A stretch of 64,000 bases of DNA from Streptococcus sp. F0442 (GCF_000314795.2 NZ_KB373315.1:432501-496500), one strand, 5' to 3'. Counted from the stretch's first letter, positions 35,743 through 45,677 are shown. Notes: generated by a model not told the origin, from the letters alone. Numbers and translations are program-made.

Positions 35743-35970
35743 ATGTTAAATAAATTATTGTCCTTATATTTACAAAGTTTAGTGACGACAACGATTTTAG
35801 TTGGGATCGCTTCTTGTATTTGGATTGGCTACCGTGCCCTTAAGAAGAAAGATAAAACAGCCAAGCAACGACAAGCCCATTTGTATGATATCCTCTTAAT
35901 TGATATCATGACGATTCCTATTTTAACCTTTGCGGTCATAGGGATTTTGTTTATCTTTCAAGCACGATAA
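35743..35970 (+). CDS. DUF4059 family membrane protein
   Basis: A 75-residue membrane protein of the streptococcal DUF4059 family, of unknown function. It has two hydrophobic segments (about residues 10-30 and 50-72) linked by a Lys/Arg-rich loop KKKDKTAKQRQ. The ATG at 35743 follows GGAG; a longer in-frame start at 35707 has no binding site. It lies just before trxB, where such genes are often found in streptococci. Confidence 0.8.
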   Translation: MLNKLLSLYLQSLVTTTILVGIASCIWIGYRALKKKDKTAKQRQAHLYDILLIDIMTIPILTFAVIGILFIFQAR

Positions 35971-35999
35971 TTGCAAAAAGACCGTGTTAGAATTATAAT
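35971..35999 (+). promoter_or_regulatory. Promoter of trxB
   Basis: TTGCAA (35971-35976) and TATAAT (35994-35999) have an exact 17-bp spacer. The -35 box starts at the base after the DUF4059 stop codon. Confidence 0.75.
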
Positions 36000-36028
36000 G
36001 GTTACAACAAAACAGAAAGAGGTTGAGT

Positions 36029-36940
36029 ATGTTTGATACAGTGATTATTGGAGCAGGTCCTGCAGGGATGACTGCTGCCCTTTATGCAGCACGAAGCAAT
36101 TTAAAAGTCGCATTAATTGAGAGAGGAATTCCAGGCGGTCAAATGAACAATACGTCTGACATTGAAAACTATCCTGGCTATGCGAATATTAGTGGCCCAG
36201 ACTTGGCTGAAAAAATGTTTGAGCCTTTAGAAAATCTTGGCGTGGAACATTTATTTGGTCAGGTAGAACGCATCGAAGACCTCGGAGCAACCAAAAAGAT
36301 TGTGACAGATGATGGGGAATTTGAAGCCAAAACTCTTGTGATTGCAACAGGATCTAACCACCGTTCATTGAATGTTCCTGGTGAAGCGGAGTTGAATAGC
36401 AGAGGTGTTTCTTATTGTGCTGTTTGTGATGGTGCCTTCTTTAGAGATGAAGATCTTCTAGTCGTTGGGGGTGGAGATTCAGCGGTTGAAGAAGCTGTCT
36501 TTTTAACCCAGTTTGCAAAAACAGTGACCATTGCCCATCGACGAGATGAGCTTCGTGCTCAAAAAGTTCTTCAAGATCGTGCCTTTGCCAATGATAAAAT
36601 TCACTTTGCTTGGAATACGGTTGTTGAAGAAATTAAGGGTGAACAAAAAGTAACGTCTGTCCTTTTAAAAGATGTGAAGACAGGAGAGGTTAGAGAGCAA
36701 GCCTTCGGTGGTGTCTTTATCTATGTCGGTTTAGATCCTGTCAGTGATTTTGCGACAGAACTTGGTATTTTAGATGAAAATGGCTGGGTGGTCACGGATG
36801 ATCATATGAGAACCACAGTCCCAGGTATTTTTGCGGTTGGCGATGTTCGTCAAAAAGATTTGCGTCAAGTGACGACAGCAGTCGGAGACGGTGCGATTGC
36901 TGGCCAAGAAGTTTATAAATATATCACAGAAAACTTTTAA
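36029..36940 (+). CDS. trxB: Thioredoxin-disulfide reductase
   Basis: TrxB passes electrons from NADPH through FAD to thioredoxin. The 303-residue protein has the FAD-binding GAGPAGMTAALYAARS near the start, the redox-active CAVC motif in SYCAVCDGAFF, the NADPH-binding VGGGDSAVEEA and the C-terminal FAVGDVR motif. The ATG at 36029 is preceded by AAAGAGG; a TTG six bases upstream is less likely. It is a single-gene unit with its own promoter and terminator. Confidence 0.95.
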   Translation: MFDTVIIGAGPAGMTAALYAARSNLKVALIERGIPGGQMNNTSDIENYPGYANISGPDLAEKMFEPLENLGVEHLFGQVERIEDLGATKKIVTDDGEFEAKTLVIATGSNHRSLNVPGEAELNSRGVSYCAVCDGAFFRDEDLLVVGGGDSAVEEAVFLTQFAKTVTIAHRRDELRAQKVLQDRAFANDKIHFAWNTVVEEIKGEQKVTSVLLKDVKTGEVREQAFGGVFIYVGLDPVSDFATELGILDENGWVVTDDHMRTTVPGIFAVGDVRQKDLRQVTTAVGDGAIAGQEVYKYITENF

Positions 36941-36943
36941 TCC

Positions 36944-36976
36944 AAAAAATCTGAGCTTCCTGTCTCAGATTTTTTT
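36944..36976 (+). terminator. Terminator after trxB
   Basis: AAAAAATCTGAG pairs with CTCAGATTTTTT around an eight-base loop, and ends in a long T-run. Confidence 0.87.
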
Positions 36977-36986
36977 CATTCTTTCC

Positions 36987-37021
36987 TTTCAGTATTCAAT
37001 AGGACTGAAATGTGCTATAAT
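36987..37021 (+). promoter_or_regulatory. Promoter with candidate operator upstream of pncB
   Basis: TATAAT is at 37016-37021. TTTCAGT (36987-36993) and ACTGAAA (37004-37010) form a 7-bp inverted repeat that spans the -35 position, where no good -35 hexamer is seen. The repeat could bind an NAD-biosynthesis regulator; this is inference. Confidence 0.5.
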
Positions 37022-37078
37022 GGTACTAATTTTATGGTAGGAATTCATAGAACAAATCTATAAAAAAGAGGTATACAT

Positions 37079-38539
37079 ATGTATCCAGATGACAGTTTAA
37101 CCTTGCATACTGATTTATACCAAATCAATATGATGCAGGTCTATTTTAATCAAGGTATCCACAATAAACATGCCGTATTTGAAGTCTATTTTCGTCAACA
37201 GCCTTTTAAAAACGGCTACGCAGTATTTGCTGGCTTAGAGAGAATTGTGAAATACTTGGAAAACTTGAGTTTTTCTGAGAGTGATATTGCCTATTTAGAG
37301 TCACTTGGTTATCATGGGGCCTTCTTGGAATATCTCCGTGATCTCAAGTTGGAATTGACGGTACGCTCGGCTCAAGAAGGAGACTTAGTCTTTGCGAATG
37401 AACCAATTGTTCAGGTAGAGGGCCCTCTGGCTCAGTGTCAATTGGTGGAAACAGCCCTTTTGAATATCGTCAACTTTCAAACCTTGATAGCCACAAAAGC
37501 TGCTCGTATTCGTTCAGTCATTGAAGATGAGCCTTTGATGGAATTTGGAACCCGTCGTGCGCAAGAAATGGATGCGGCCATTTGGGGCACTCGTGCGGCA
37601 GTCATCGGAGGGGCCAATGGGACTAGTAATGTTCGTGCAGGAAAACTCTTTGGAATCCCAGTTTTAGGAACTCATGCCCATTCTCTTGTACAGGTTTATG
37701 GAAATGACTACCAGGCCTTTAGGGCTTATGCGGAAACCCATAAAGATTGTGTCTTCCTCGTCGATACCTATGATACCCTTCGTATTGGGGTACCAGCAGC
37801 TATTCAGGTAGCACGTGAAATGGGAGATAAAATCAATTTCCTAGGCGTCCGGATTGACTCAGGAGATATTGCCTATATTTCTAAAAAGGTCCGCCAGCAA
37901 TTAGATGAGGCTGGGTTTACAAATGCTAAAATCTACGCTTCTAATGACTTGGATGAAAATACCATCCTCAACTTAAAAATGCAAAAAGCAAAAATTGATG
38001 TTTGGGGTGTAGGAACCAAGTTAATTACAGCTTACGATCAACCAGCACTTGGAGCGGTATACAAAATTGTCTCTGTTGAAAACGAAGCAGGAGAGATGAT
38101 CAATACTATCAAGCTTTCCAATAATGCAGAGAAAGTTTCTACTCCAGGTAAAAAGCAAGTCTGGCGGATTACGAGCCGTGAAAAAGGTAAGTCAGAAGGG
38201 GACTACATCACTTATGATGGAGTAGATGTTTCACATCTGACAGAACTTAAAATGTTCCATCCAACTTATACCTACATTAATAAAACAGTCCGAAACTTTG
38301 AGGCGATTCCTCTTTTAGTGGATATTTTTAAAGAGGGTCAATTGGTTTATCAACTGCCAACATTATCAGAAATTCAAGAATATGCTCGTAAAAATTACGA
38401 TCAATTATGGGATGAATACAAGCGCGTCCTCAATCCACAGCATTACCCAGTTGACTTGGCCAAAGATATTTGGCAGGATAAGATGGACCTGATCGAGGAA
38501 ATGCGTAACAAGGCCAATGGAGAAGGAGAAGCAAAATGA
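37079..38539 (+). CDS. pncB: Nicotinate phosphoribosyltransferase
   Basis: PncB makes nicotinate mononucleotide from nicotinate and PRPP, the first salvage step to NAD. The 486-residue protein has [19 protein letters not shown] at the start, the substrate-site [22 protein letters not shown], and the phosphate-binding [13 protein letters not shown] strand, as in the Gram-positive clade. AAAGAGG precedes the ATG. It overlaps nadE by four bases, so the two salvage enzymes are made together. Confidence 0.94.
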   Translation: MYPDDSLTLHTDLYQINMMQVYFNQGIHNKHAVFEVYFRQQPFKNGYAVFAGLERIVKYLENLSFSESDIAYLESLGYHGAFLEYLRDLKLELTVRSAQEGDLVFANEPIVQVEGPLAQCQLVETALLNIVNFQTLIATKAARIRSVIEDEPLMEFGTRRAQEMDAAIWGTRAAVIGGANGTSNVRAGKLFGIPVLGTHAHSLVQVYGNDYQAFRAYAETHKDCVFLVDTYDTLRIGVPAAIQVAREMGDKINFLGVRIDSGDIAYISKKVRQQLDEAGFTNAKIYASNDLDENTILNLKMQKAKIDVWGVGTKLITAYDQPALGAVYKIVSVENEAGEMINTIKLSNNAEKVSTPGKKQVWRITSREKGKSEGDYITYDGVDVSHLTELKMFHPTYTYINKTVRNFEAIPLLVDIFKEGQLVYQLPTLSEIQEYARKNYDQLWDEYKRVLNPQHYPVDLAKDIWQDKMDLIEEMRNKANGEGEAK

Positions 38540-39360
38540 GTTTGCAAGAAGAGATTATCCAACAATTGGGTGTCAAGCCTAGCATTGATCCTCAGGAAGA
38601 GATTCGCCGCTCGGTTGATTTCTTAAAAAGATATCTAAAAAAACATCCCTTCTTGAAAACATTTGTATTAGGGATCTCAGGAGGGCAAGATTCAACTCTT
38701 GCTGGACGATTAGCTCAATTGGCCATGGAAGAAATGCGCGCAGAAACAGGAGATGCCTCCTATCAATTTATTGCCGTTCGTCTTCCTTATGGGGTACAGG
38801 CAGATGAAGCAGATGCACAAAAAGCATTGGCCTTTATCCAGCCGGATGTTAGCCTGGTTGTGAATATCAAGGAGTCTGCTGACGAAATGGTACGAGCAGT
38901 AGAAGCGACTGGAACAGAGGTTTCTGATTTTAACAAAGGCAATATTAAGGCTCGCAGTCGCATGATTGCTCAGTATGCTTTAGCAGGTGCGCGGAGTGGA
39001 GCCGTTATTGGGACGGACCATGCAGCGGAAAATATTACAGGTTTCTTCACAAAATTTGGAGATGGTGGTGCAGATATTTTACCCCTTTTCCGTTTGAACA
39101 AGCGCCAAGGAAAACAATTGCTTAAAGCCTTGGGAGCTGATCCTGCTCTCTATGAGAAAATCCCAACTGCAGATTTGGAAGAAGAAAAACCAGGAATAGC
39201 AGACGAAGTAGCGCTGGGTGTCACCTATAATGAAATCGATGATTACCTAGAAGGCAAACAAGTGAGCCCAGAAGCTCAAGCCACTATTGAAAAATGGTGG
39301 TACAAAGGCCAACACAAACGCCACCTGCCAATCACAGTATTTGATCATTTCTGGGAGTAA
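38536..39360 (+). CDS. nadE: NH3-dependent NAD+ synthetase
   Basis: NadE amidates nicotinic acid adenine dinucleotide to NAD using ammonia. The 274-residue length fits the ammonia-dependent form without a glutaminase domain. The ATP-pyrophosphatase P-loop is [15 protein letters not shown], and the conserved [25 protein letters not shown] and [15 protein letters not shown] segments are present. Its start overlaps the pncB stop, and a terminator begins at its stop codon. The intermediate adenylyltransferase (nadD) is not in the window. Confidence 0.95.
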   Translation: MSLQEEIIQQLGVKPSIDPQEEIRRSVDFLKRYLKKHPFLKTFVLGISGGQDSTLAGRLAQLAMEEMRAETGDASYQFIAVRLPYGVQADEADAQKALAFIQPDVSLVVNIKESADEMVRAVEATGTEVSDFNKGNIKARSRMIAQYALAGARSGAVIGTDHAAENITGFFTKFGDGGADILPLFRLNKRQGKQLLKALGADPALYEKIPTADLEEEKPGIADEVALGVTYNEIDDYLEGKQVSPEAQATIEKWWYKGQHKRHLPITVFDHFWE

Positions 39361-39381
39361 AAAGGTCCACTGGACCTTTTT
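39359..39381 (+). terminator. Terminator after nadE
   Basis: AAAAAGGTCC and GGACCTTTTT pair around ACT, overlapping the stop codon of nadE. Confidence 0.8.
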
Positions 39382-39406
39382 AGCCCGAGTCTTAAAATAG
39401 GAAAAC

Positions 39407-39449
39407 GAGACAGAAATCGGTAACTCGCAGAGTTCGATTTCGTAGTCTC
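39407..39449. repeat. Intergenic hairpin repeat (streptococcal type)
   Basis: A 43-nt hairpin of three stacked helices: GAGAC/GTCTC, GAAATCG/CGATTTC and ACTC/GAGT with a GC loop. The internal bulges and the GAGACAGAAATCGGTAA start resemble a small intergenic repeat I recall from oral streptococcal genomes; copy number cannot be checked here. The rest of 39450-39569 holds another T-rich hairpin (about 39476-39510) and the repeat CAACTTG/CAAGTTG (39533-39553). Confidence 0.55.
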
Positions 39450-39569
39450 ACCATACAATATTGTGAAAAGCATCAAAAAGAAGGGCGATTTCATCCGTCC
39501 TTTTCTTCTAGATTAAAGTAACCAACTTGCAACGTTCAAGTTGCATGAAAAAATGAAGGGAGACAATCT

Positions 39570-40121
39570 ATGAATCATCTTGGAAGTCTTGTCATAGAGA
39601 CAGAGCATTTATACTTGAGGCCTTTCGTTTTGGAAGATGCACCAGCGATGTTTGAAAATTGGGCTTCGGATCCTGAAACCCTGAAATATGTCACTTGGGA
39701 TGCCCATGCATCTACTGAGAGAACCAGAGAATCGATCAAAAGATGGATCGAACAGTATCGTAAACCAGATACTTATAAATGGGCGCTTTGTTTGAAAACA
39801 TCACTGGATCAGGTAATTGGAGATATTAGTGTGGTTTCTCAAGACCAGGAAAGTCAATCATGCGAGCTAGGTTATATCCTTGGCAAGAAATTCTGGGGGC
39901 GGGGATTCATGACAGAAGCCGTCATAGCTGTTTTGGATTTCTTATTGAACAAAGTCGGATTTAAAGAAATCAAAGCCACTTATGTCAGTTTAAATCCTGC
40001 TTCAGGGAAAGTCATGGAAAAGGCAGGAATGCAGTATGTAGAAACCATCCCTCATGCCATTCAACGCAAAGGATATTGTGGGGATAAAATCATCTATTCT
40101 ATACAGAATCCCTCTCTATAG
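39570..40121 (+). CDS. GNAT family acetyltransferase, RimJ/RimL-like
   Basis: A 183-residue acetyltransferase of the ribosomal-protein/antibiotic-type GNAT group. The N-terminal IETEHLYLRPFVLEDAPAMF, the acetyl-CoA motif ELGYILGKKFWGRGFMTEAV and the C-terminal NPASGKVMEKAGM motif are typical of RimJ/RimL relatives. AAGGGAG precedes the ATG. It is a lone gene between the nadE and pepC units. The CAACTTG/CAAGTTG repeat just upstream may be an operator. The substrate is unknown. Confidence 0.87.
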   Translation: MNHLGSLVIETEHLYLRPFVLEDAPAMFENWASDPETLKYVTWDAHASTERTRESIKRWIEQYRKPDTYKWALCLKTSLDQVIGDISVVSQDQESQSCELGYILGKKFWGRGFMTEAVIAVLDFLLNKVGFKEIKATYVSLNPASGKVMEKAGMQYVETIPHAIQRKGYCGDKIIYSIQNPSL

Positions 40122-40133
40122 GGTGATTTTTAC

Positions 40134-40161
40134 TTGAAGATTCTGCTCAAAGGATTATAAT
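40134..40161 (+). promoter_or_regulatory. Promoter of pepC
   Basis: TTGAAG (40134-40139) and TATAAT (40156-40161) are separated by 16 bp. Confidence 0.7.
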
Positions 40162-40188
40162 AGTAAATAATGAAAAAAGGAGATTGCT

Positions 40189-41523
40189 ATGTCAGAATTA
40201 ACGAAAGAATTTACAGACCAGCTCTATGCTAATTATGAAGCAAATGTGAAATATGCGGCTCTTGAAAATGCTGTTACCCACAATGGGATCCATGCATCGC
40301 TTGAAACGCGCAAGAGTGCAGTAGAAAATACACCAGTTTTTTCACTTGATTTGACCAAGGATAAGGTGACAAACCAAAAAGCATCTGGACGTTGTTGGAT
40401 GTTTGCGGCTTTAAATACCTTCCGTCACAAGATGATTTCAAGCTTCCAATTGGAGGATTTTGAATTGTCTCAAGCACATACTTTCTTTTGGGATAAGTAT
40501 GAAAAATCAAACTGGTTTTTGGAGCAAGTGATTGCTACAGCAGATCAAGAATTGACCAGCCGTAAGGTGGCTTTTCTCCTACAAACCCCACAACAAGATG
40601 GTGGTCAATGGGATATGGTGGTATCCCTCTTTGAGAAATACGGAGTGGTTCCAAAATCAGTTTATCCGGAATCGATTTCTTCAAGTAATAGCCGGGAATT
40701 GAACACCTACCTCAATAAACTCTTGCGTCAAGATGCGCAAATCTTGCGTGACTTGATTCACTCAGGCGCAGATAGTGAGGCAGTTGCGAGCAAGAAACAA
40801 GCGTTGTTGCAAGAAATCTTTAACTTCTTGGCTATGTCTTTAGGATTGCCTCCGCGTGAATTTGACTTTTCATACCGTGATAAGGACAACCAATTCCATA
40901 CCGAAAGTGGCTTAACTCCACAAAGCTTCTACAAAAAATATGTAGACCTTCAATTAGACGATTACGTCTCCATTATCAATGCCCCAACTACAGATAAGCC
41001 ATATGGAAAATCTTACACCGTAGATATGCTGGGCAATGTGGTTGGTAGCCGTCCAGTCCGCTACCTAAATGTTCCAATGGATCGATTGAAAGAATTAGCT
41101 ATTGCTCAAATGAAAGCAGGAGAAACTGTCTGGTTTGGTTCAGATGTAGGCCAAGTCAGCAACCGTAAAGCCGGAATCCTGGCAACAGATGTCTACGATT
41201 TTGAAGCAGGCATGGACATTCATTTGACACAAGACAAGGCGGGTCGCTTGGACTATGCAGAAAGTCTCATGACACACGCTATGGTCTTGACAGGGGTTGA
41301 TTTAGACGAAGCAGGTCAGCCTCGTAAATGGAAGGTTGAAAATTCATGGGGAGACAAGGTCGGTACAGATGGTTACTTTGTGGCTTCTGATGCTTGGATG
41401 GATGAATATACCTATCAAATCGTGGTTCGTAAAGAATTCCTAACAGCAGACGAATTAGCAGCCTATGAAGCAGAACCAATTGTCCTAGCACCGTGGGATC
41501 CAATGGGAGCTTTAGCAAAATAA
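40189..41523 (+). CDS. pepC: Aminopeptidase C (bleomycin hydrolase family, C1B)
   Basis: PepC is a cytoplasmic papain-fold thiol aminopeptidase that trims imported peptides; the active form is a hexamer in this family. The 444-residue protein has the catalytic residues C69 (ASGRCWMFAALN), H363 (LMTHAMVLTG) and N385 (VENSWGDKVG). The oxyanion Gln is in TNQKAS. AAAAAAGGAG precedes the ATG, and a 10-bp terminator follows. It complements the peptide economy of a lactic, peptide-scavenging lifestyle. Confidence 0.95.
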   Translation: MSELTKEFTDQLYANYEANVKYAALENAVTHNGIHASLETRKSAVENTPVFSLDLTKDKVTNQKASGRCWMFAALNTFRHKMISSFQLEDFELSQAHTFFWDKYEKSNWFLEQVIATADQELTSRKVAFLLQTPQQDGGQWDMVVSLFEKYGVVPKSVYPESISSSNSRELNTYLNKLLRQDAQILRDLIHSGADSEAVASKKQALLQEIFNFLAMSLGLPPREFDFSYRDKDNQFHTESGLTPQSFYKKYVDLQLDDYVSIINAPTTDKPYGKSYTVDMLGNVVGSRPVRYLNVPMDRLKELAIAQMKAGETVWFGSDVGQVSNRKAGILATDVYDFEAGMDIHLTQDKAGRLDYAESLMTHAMVLTGVDLDEAGQPRKWKVENSWGDKVGTDGYFVASDAWMDEYTYQIVVRKEFLTADELAAYEAEPIVLAPWDPMGALAK

Positions 41524-41530
41524 TGATATA

Positions 41531-41554
41531 GAAAAGAGCCGAAAGGCTCTTTTC
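41531..41554. terminator. Terminator after pepC (copy 1 of a duplicated hairpin)
   Basis: GAAAAGAGCC and GGCTCTTTTC form a perfect 10-bp stem closed by a GAAA tetraloop, eight bases after the pepC stop. Confidence 0.82.
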
Positions 41555-41813
41555 AGATTGAAGACAAAATATCTTAAAAACTTTCCTTAGGTGAGTACGG
41601 ACGTCAGCGAACTTCTTTAAAGTTCCATGACTAATTATTGAGTCTAAGGTCTCAATAATTCCGAGTGCCTGAAACAATAACGTTTCAAGCACTTTTCTCA
41701 CAGCGGAAAGTTTCAGTATTTTCTTAAATCGATTTAAATATTGGAACTCAATTTTGTTTTTTGCAGAATCACTTAACTTATTTTGCTTTAAAATAGTTTG
41801 TCTACATTCTAAT
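41555..41813 (-). repeat. Hairpin-rich non-coding segment between two copies of the pepC terminator
   Basis: About 260 bp without a credible gene. It contains GTCA-GAACTT/AAGTTC-TGAC (near 41602-41633), ATTGAG/CTCAAT (near 41638-41658), and GTGC-TGAAAC/GTTTCA-GCAC (near 41666-41694). A minus-strand frame across it runs on into pepC antisense and looks like a chance frame. I recall similar sequence from other oral streptococcal intergenic regions, so it is probably a dispersed repeat, but I cannot count copies. Confidence 0.5.
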
Positions 41814-41838
41814 AAGAGCCGAAAGGCTCTTTTTTTTA
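41814..41838. terminator. Terminator, copy 2 of the duplicated hairpin
   Basis: The 20 bases AAGAGCCGAAAGGCTCTTTT recur here exactly as at 41534-41553, this time with a longer T-run. Confidence 0.78.
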
Positions 41839-41918
41839 TATACTCAAAAATAAAAAAGCTGGGAAGTCTAACTAAATAAATCAGATTTTATTCGTTCTGG
41901 TTTTTTAACCATTGTTTT

Positions 41919-41945
41919 AAAAAAAGCCGGGCAAAAGCCCGACTT
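41919..41945 (-). terminator. Terminator of the recU-pbp1A operon
   Basis: Read leftward, GTCGGGC pairs with GCCCGGC (one mismatch) around TTTT, and a long T-run follows. It lies just downstream of the pbp1A stop. Confidence 0.8.
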
Positions 41946-41955
41946 CTCCATTCTA

Positions 41956-44070
41956 TTATTCGTTATGATTGTTAGAGTCTTGCGAAGAAGGCTCAGATGG
42001 TTTAGATTGATTTTCTTCGTTCGAAGAGCTAGACGATGGTTCTTCATACGAATACTGATCAGTGGAATAACTTGGCTCATAGTAGTAGTTATTGTAGTTG
42101 TTCTTACCATTGTTTAAGTAGAGATAAGAACCACTTCGATACAGTCCACTTGGTTGCGTCCAATCCGTATGACCAGAGTTATTATTATTAGCAAGATAGA
42201 GCATCATTTGACGGTAGACATCCGTTGCGACCTGTATTCCATTATCCAATACTGGTGTAAAGCGATTGGAATAACCTGTCCATACTGCCATGGCATATTC
42301 AGGAGTGTAGCCTACAAACAATTCATCCGGTGTTACAATATTTGAATAAGCATTTTTTGTCAATTTACCGATTTCGTCATCAGCATAGTTTGATGTACCT
42401 GTCTTACCAGCTTGGTAGATTCCCGAAATGGCAGCATTTGTACCGGTACCAGACAAGAGAACTGTCTTCATCATATCTGTCATCATGTAGGCAGTTGTTG
42501 CTTTCATTGCACGAGTTCCTTCGGACTCAAATTCCTTGGTTGTGCCATCACTAAAGACAACCCGACTAACATAGGATGGTTTGTAATAGGTACCGCCATT
42601 GGCAAAAGCAGCATAGGCAGCTGCCATTTTCTCACTGCTGGCTCCGTATTTGTTGCTAGAATCGCTAGTGTTACTCGAGATAGCGTTGGCGTAAACCATT
42701 TCTGGGTAATCGATCCCTAATCCATTGAGGAATTTCTTAGCTTGTTTAAGACCAACTTTTTCCAGGGCCTTCACCGCAGGCACGTTACGAGATTGTTGAA
42801 TTGCGTAGGTAATGGACATGCTACCATAGTATGAACGGTCCCAGTTGTAGACAGGCGTTGATGAATGAGGGAAGTTGTATGGCGCATCTGTTGTAGTAGC
42901 TGCTGTAGAGGTATATTCCTCATGTTCAAGAGCTGGTGCGTAATCTGTGATTGGTTTCATTGTTGAACCCCAGTCACGGTTCGTTTCAACCGCTTGGTTT
43001 GTACCAAAGGAAACATTGCTGGATTGGTGACGAGAACCCAGCTGAGCAATGACTTTACCAGTATTGACATCAATAACGGTAGAAGCTACTTGCATTTCAT
43101 CATCCGGGTAATTGACATATTCATCTGTATTGTAGATATCCCATAGTTTCTTTTGAGCTTCTGTATCCACGTTTGTATAGACATCCATTCCGGTTGTCAA
43201 CAAATTGTAGCCCGTTTCTTCTTCGACCTGCTCGATCACTTCTTTTAGGTAATTATCCATATAGGCTGGGTAACTGCTTGAAGAACTGAGACTTTGCAGA
43301 CCATCTGTAACAGGTGTATTGACCGCTGCTTCGTATTGTTTGTTAGAAATGGTCTTCATATCGAGCATTTCTTTTAATACTAAGTTTCGGCGCTGTTGCG
43401 CTGCTTCAGGATGGGAGTATGGATCGTATTGGTTTGGTGCTTGGGGCATCCCCGCAAGGAGTGCCAATTGAGGGAGCGAAAGATCTTTTAGATCTTTTCC
43501 GTAATAACTTTTCGCAGCTGTCTGCATTCCGTAGTTCCCATTCGCCATAAATACTTTATTGACGTAATAGGTCAAGATTTCTTGTTTGGTTGCTTTCTTT
43601 TCTAGTTGGGTTGCTAACCAAGCTTCTTGGATCTTACGAGAGAGGGTACGGTCAGAGGCTGAAGTGGAGAAATAGGTTAACTTGATCAATTGTTGCGTCA
43701 AGGTTGACCCACCTTGACTTCCTCCTCGTAAGTTGTGAAGGAAGGAACCGCCGATCCGAATGATGTCGACCCCACGGTGATTGAAGAAACGGTGGTCTTC
43801 AATCGCAACGATAGCGTTAACCAAATCGGTAGGGATTTGGTCTGTTGAGACGTTGATTCGTTTCTCAGCACCCAAATCTGCAATCAAGTTATTTTGATTG
43901 TCATAAATCTTACTAGATGTTGTGGCAACCAAATCTTTTTCAGACAAGGTTGGTGCTTTCATGGCATAATAACCAAAGATTAGTCCACCAAGGACAAATA
44001 AAAGTAAGAAAAATGAAATGGCTGCGATAGCAACATATTTCAACCATTGAATGACTGTTTGTTTATTCAT
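41956..44070 (-). CDS. pbp1A: Penicillin-binding protein 1A (bifunctional)
   Basis: PBP1a polymerises and cross-links peptidoglycan. The 704-residue class A enzyme has a membrane anchor (about 10-33), a glycosyltransferase domain ([22 protein letters not shown], and the [22 protein letters not shown] helix by position about 150-180) and a transpeptidase domain with S369-T-M-K, S427-R-N and K556-T-G-T. The last 60 residues are a Tyr/Ser/Asn-rich tail. The motif residues are wild type, with no mosaic signature. It starts directly at the recU stop, the conserved recU-pbp1A pairing of Firmicutes. Confidence 0.95.
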   Translation of the reverse strand: MNKQTVIQWLKYVAIAAISFFLLLFVLGGLIFGYYAMKAPTLSEKDLVATTSSKIYDNQNNLIADLGAEKRINVSTDQIPTDLVNAIVAIEDHRFFNHRGVDIIRIGGSFLHNLRGGSQGGSTLTQQLIKLTYFSTSASDRTLSRKIQEAWLATQLEKKATKQEILTYYVNKVFMANGNYGMQTAAKSYYGKDLKDLSLPQLALLAGMPQAPNQYDPYSHPEAAQQRRNLVLKEMLDMKTISNKQYEAAVNTPVTDGLQSLSSSSSYPAYMDNYLKEVIEQVEEETGYNLLTTGMDVYTNVDTEAQKKLWDIYNTDEYVNYPDDEMQVASTVIDVNTGKVIAQLGSRHQSSNVSFGTNQAVETNRDWGSTMKPITDYAPALEHEEYTSTAATTTDAPYNFPHSSTPVYNWDRSYYGSMSITYAIQQSRNVPAVKALEKVGLKQAKKFLNGLGIDYPEMVYANAISSNTSDSSNKYGASSEKMAAAYAAFANGGTYYKPSYVSRVVFSDGTTKEFESEGTRAMKATTAYMMTDMMKTVLLSGTGTNAAISGIYQAGKTGTSNYADDEIGKLTKNAYSNIVTPDELFVGYTPEYAMAVWTGYSNRFTPVLDNGIQVATDVYRQMMLYLANNNNSGHTDWTQPSGLYRSGSYLYLNNGKNNYNNYYYEPSYSTDQYSYEEPSSSSSNEENQSKPSEPSSQDSNNHNE

Positions 44071-44664
44071 TTAAATACCGCCTAGAAGTTTCTGTTCGAT
44101 AATATCAAGATAAGGAACGCTTGGAAGTCGATTCTTATCCACTAAAAAGCCGTGCTCCTGAATGTAGGAGAGGGGCATGGATTTACTACCATGATCGATG
44201 TTGTAATAGTGTATTAATGCAGGAGCAGGAAGCAAGTAGGTTTCACTCAACTTTGCAAAATGCAAGAGAACGAAACAGATACCACCTTGTTGGACAACCG
44301 CTTCCATATGATCGATCTGATGTTGATGAAAATTTTTCATCGGCATAGACTGCTTTTGCTGCGTTTCCTTCGCTTCAAAATCGATATAGCGCCCCTTGTA
44401 TACTCCAGAATAGTCCGTAGTTGAGGCTTGTCTAAAATAGGCTTCAACAATCTTTGCGCGACTACGATGTGGATAATCTACTTTCACGATTTGAATGGGG
44501 GTCGGTTTCTTATGAATGACCGCTAGCCCTCGTGAAAGATAGTATTGATTACTTTCGTTGATCATTTTTTCAAATGACATCCCTCGATTCGCAAAATCGA
44601 CTGGACCTTTTCTTTGAGTAGAGACCAAGGTTTTTTTAGCTACTTTATGTGGATAGTTGACCAT
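44071..44664 (-). CDS. recU: Holliday junction resolvase RecU
   Basis: RecU cuts Holliday junctions during recombination and chromosome segregation. The 197-residue protein shows [17 protein letters not shown], the basic [16 protein letters not shown] stretch, and the nuclease core [15 protein letters not shown] with catalytic Asp, Glu and Lys. The GGAG-type site lies before its ATG (44664). Expressed leftward with pbp1A, linking DNA segregation with wall synthesis. Promoter elements lie in 44665-44728, where the divergent ypsA also starts. Confidence 0.95.
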   Translation of the reverse strand: MVNYPHKVAKKTLVSTQRKGPVDFANRGMSFEKMINESNQYYLSRGLAVIHKKPTPIQIVKVDYPHRSRAKIVEAYFRQASTTDYSGVYKGRYIDFEAKETQQKQSMPMKNFHQHQIDHMEAVVQQGGICFVLLHFAKLSETYLLPAPALIHYYNIDHGSKSMPLSYIQEHGFLVDKNRLPSVPYLDIIEQKLLGGI

Positions 44665-44728
44665 AGTTCTCCTTATTGGTACAATTACATCACTCTATTA
44701 TATCATAAATTAGAATAATGAGGAAAAA

Positions 44729-45256
44729 ATGAATACCATACTTGTTGCAGGCTATAAGAGCTTTGATCTGGGAGTCTTTTCCAACAAAGATCCCCGTTTA
44801 ACGATTATTAAAAAAGCTATTGAAAGAGATCTTCGGCGTTTATTTGAAGAAGGTGTCAACTGGCTAGTTTTTTTAGGAAATTTGGGATTTGAGGCTTGGG
44901 TATTAGAAGTTGCCTTTGAATTAAAAAAGGATTACGATTTTCAAATGGCGACGATCTTTTTATTTGAGAACGTCGGCGAAAATTGGAATGAAGCCAATCA
45001 GGAAATGTTGGCGCGCTTCAAACAGGTGGATTTTGTAAAATATGCCTATCCTCACTATACCAATCCCAGTCAATTAAGGGAATACAATCAGTTCTTGTTA
45101 GAAAATGTAGATGGGGCTTATATTTTTTACGATCCAGAAAACGAAACCAATTTAAAACATCTTTACAGAATGATGCTAGAAAAAGAGTCCTTTTATGTCA
45201 AAAAATTAAGTTTTGATGACTTAAATGATCTTGCCGAAAATTTTTACGAAAACTAA
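44729..45256 (+). CDS. ypsA: DUF1273 protein, YpsA-like
   Basis: A 175-residue cytoplasmic protein of the YpsA/DUF1273 family, which has an SLOG-type fold that may bind a nucleotide-like ligand. [15 protein letters not shown] near the start and the [15 protein letters not shown] strand are characteristic. In Bacillus, YpsA and GpsB are neighbours, and YpsA overproduction inhibits division; here too ypsA is followed by gpsB. The molecular activity is unproven. A TAGAAT box (about 44711) and GAGG precede the ATG. Confidence 0.88.
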   Translation: MNTILVAGYKSFDLGVFSNKDPRLTIIKKAIERDLRRLFEEGVNWLVFLGNLGFEAWVLEVAFELKKDYDFQMATIFLFENVGENWNEANQEMLARFKQVDFVKYAYPHYTNPSQLREYNQFLLENVDGAYIFYDPENETNLKHLYRMMLEKESFYVKKLSFDDLNDLAENFYEN

Positions 45257-45325
45257 GTGTTATACCTTGCTTTTTCTAACCATTTTTTTATATAATTGAG
45301 ATGATGAACTAGATTGGAGAGAGTA

Positions 45326-45667
45326 ATGGCAAGTATTATTTTTACTGCGAAAGATATTTTTGATCAAGATTTTAAAAAAGAAGTTCGCGGATTTAGTAAG
45401 GTTGAGGTAAACGAATTTTTAGATGATGTTATAAAAGATTATGAAACCTATGCTGCTTTGGTAAAGGAGTTGCGTGAAGAAAACGCCCGCCTTCGTGAAG
45501 AACTCGCTAAAAAAGCTCAGGAAACACCGCAAGCGTCTTCGCTTGTTAGCGACGCTACGCAGGAATTTCCACAAGTGACAACAGCGACTAATTTTGACAT
45601 TCTTAAACGACTCAATCGTTTGGAAAAAGAAGTGTTTGGGAAACAAATCGTAGATCGAGATTACTAA
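45326..45667 (+). CDS. gpsB: Cell division regulator GpsB
   Basis: GpsB is a DivIVA-like cytoplasmic coiled-coil scaffold that coordinates septal and peripheral wall synthesis through PBPs, MapZ and StkP in streptococci. The 113-residue protein has the membrane-binding N-terminal domain ([20 protein letters not shown] followed by [13 protein letters not shown]), a central coiled coil (about 45-70) and a C-terminal trimerising segment ending [11 protein letters not shown] chose the ATG at 45326 with GGAGAGAG upstream, not the in-frame ATG at 45314. It lies directly before rnpB. Confidence 0.93.
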   Translation: MASIIFTAKDIFDQDFKKEVRGFSKVEVNEFLDDVIKDYETYAALVKELREENARLREELAKKAQETPQASSLVSDATQEFPQVTTATNFDILKRLNRLEKEVFGKQIVDRDY

Positions 45668-45677
45668 TCTTAAAGTT

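Noticed and set aside
41279..41701. A 140-codon minus-strand frame running from the pepC-pbp1A spacer into pepC.
   Set aside because: Its second half is antisense to well-conserved pepC, and its first half lies in the hairpin-rich repeat. It would have to read through the pepC terminator hairpin. I treat it as part of the repeat, not a gene.
29167..44070. Beta-lactam resistance mosaicism in pbpX or pbp1A.
   Set aside because: The active-site motifs and their immediate neighbours are of the susceptible type in both genes. No abrupt change in codon use was seen by eye.
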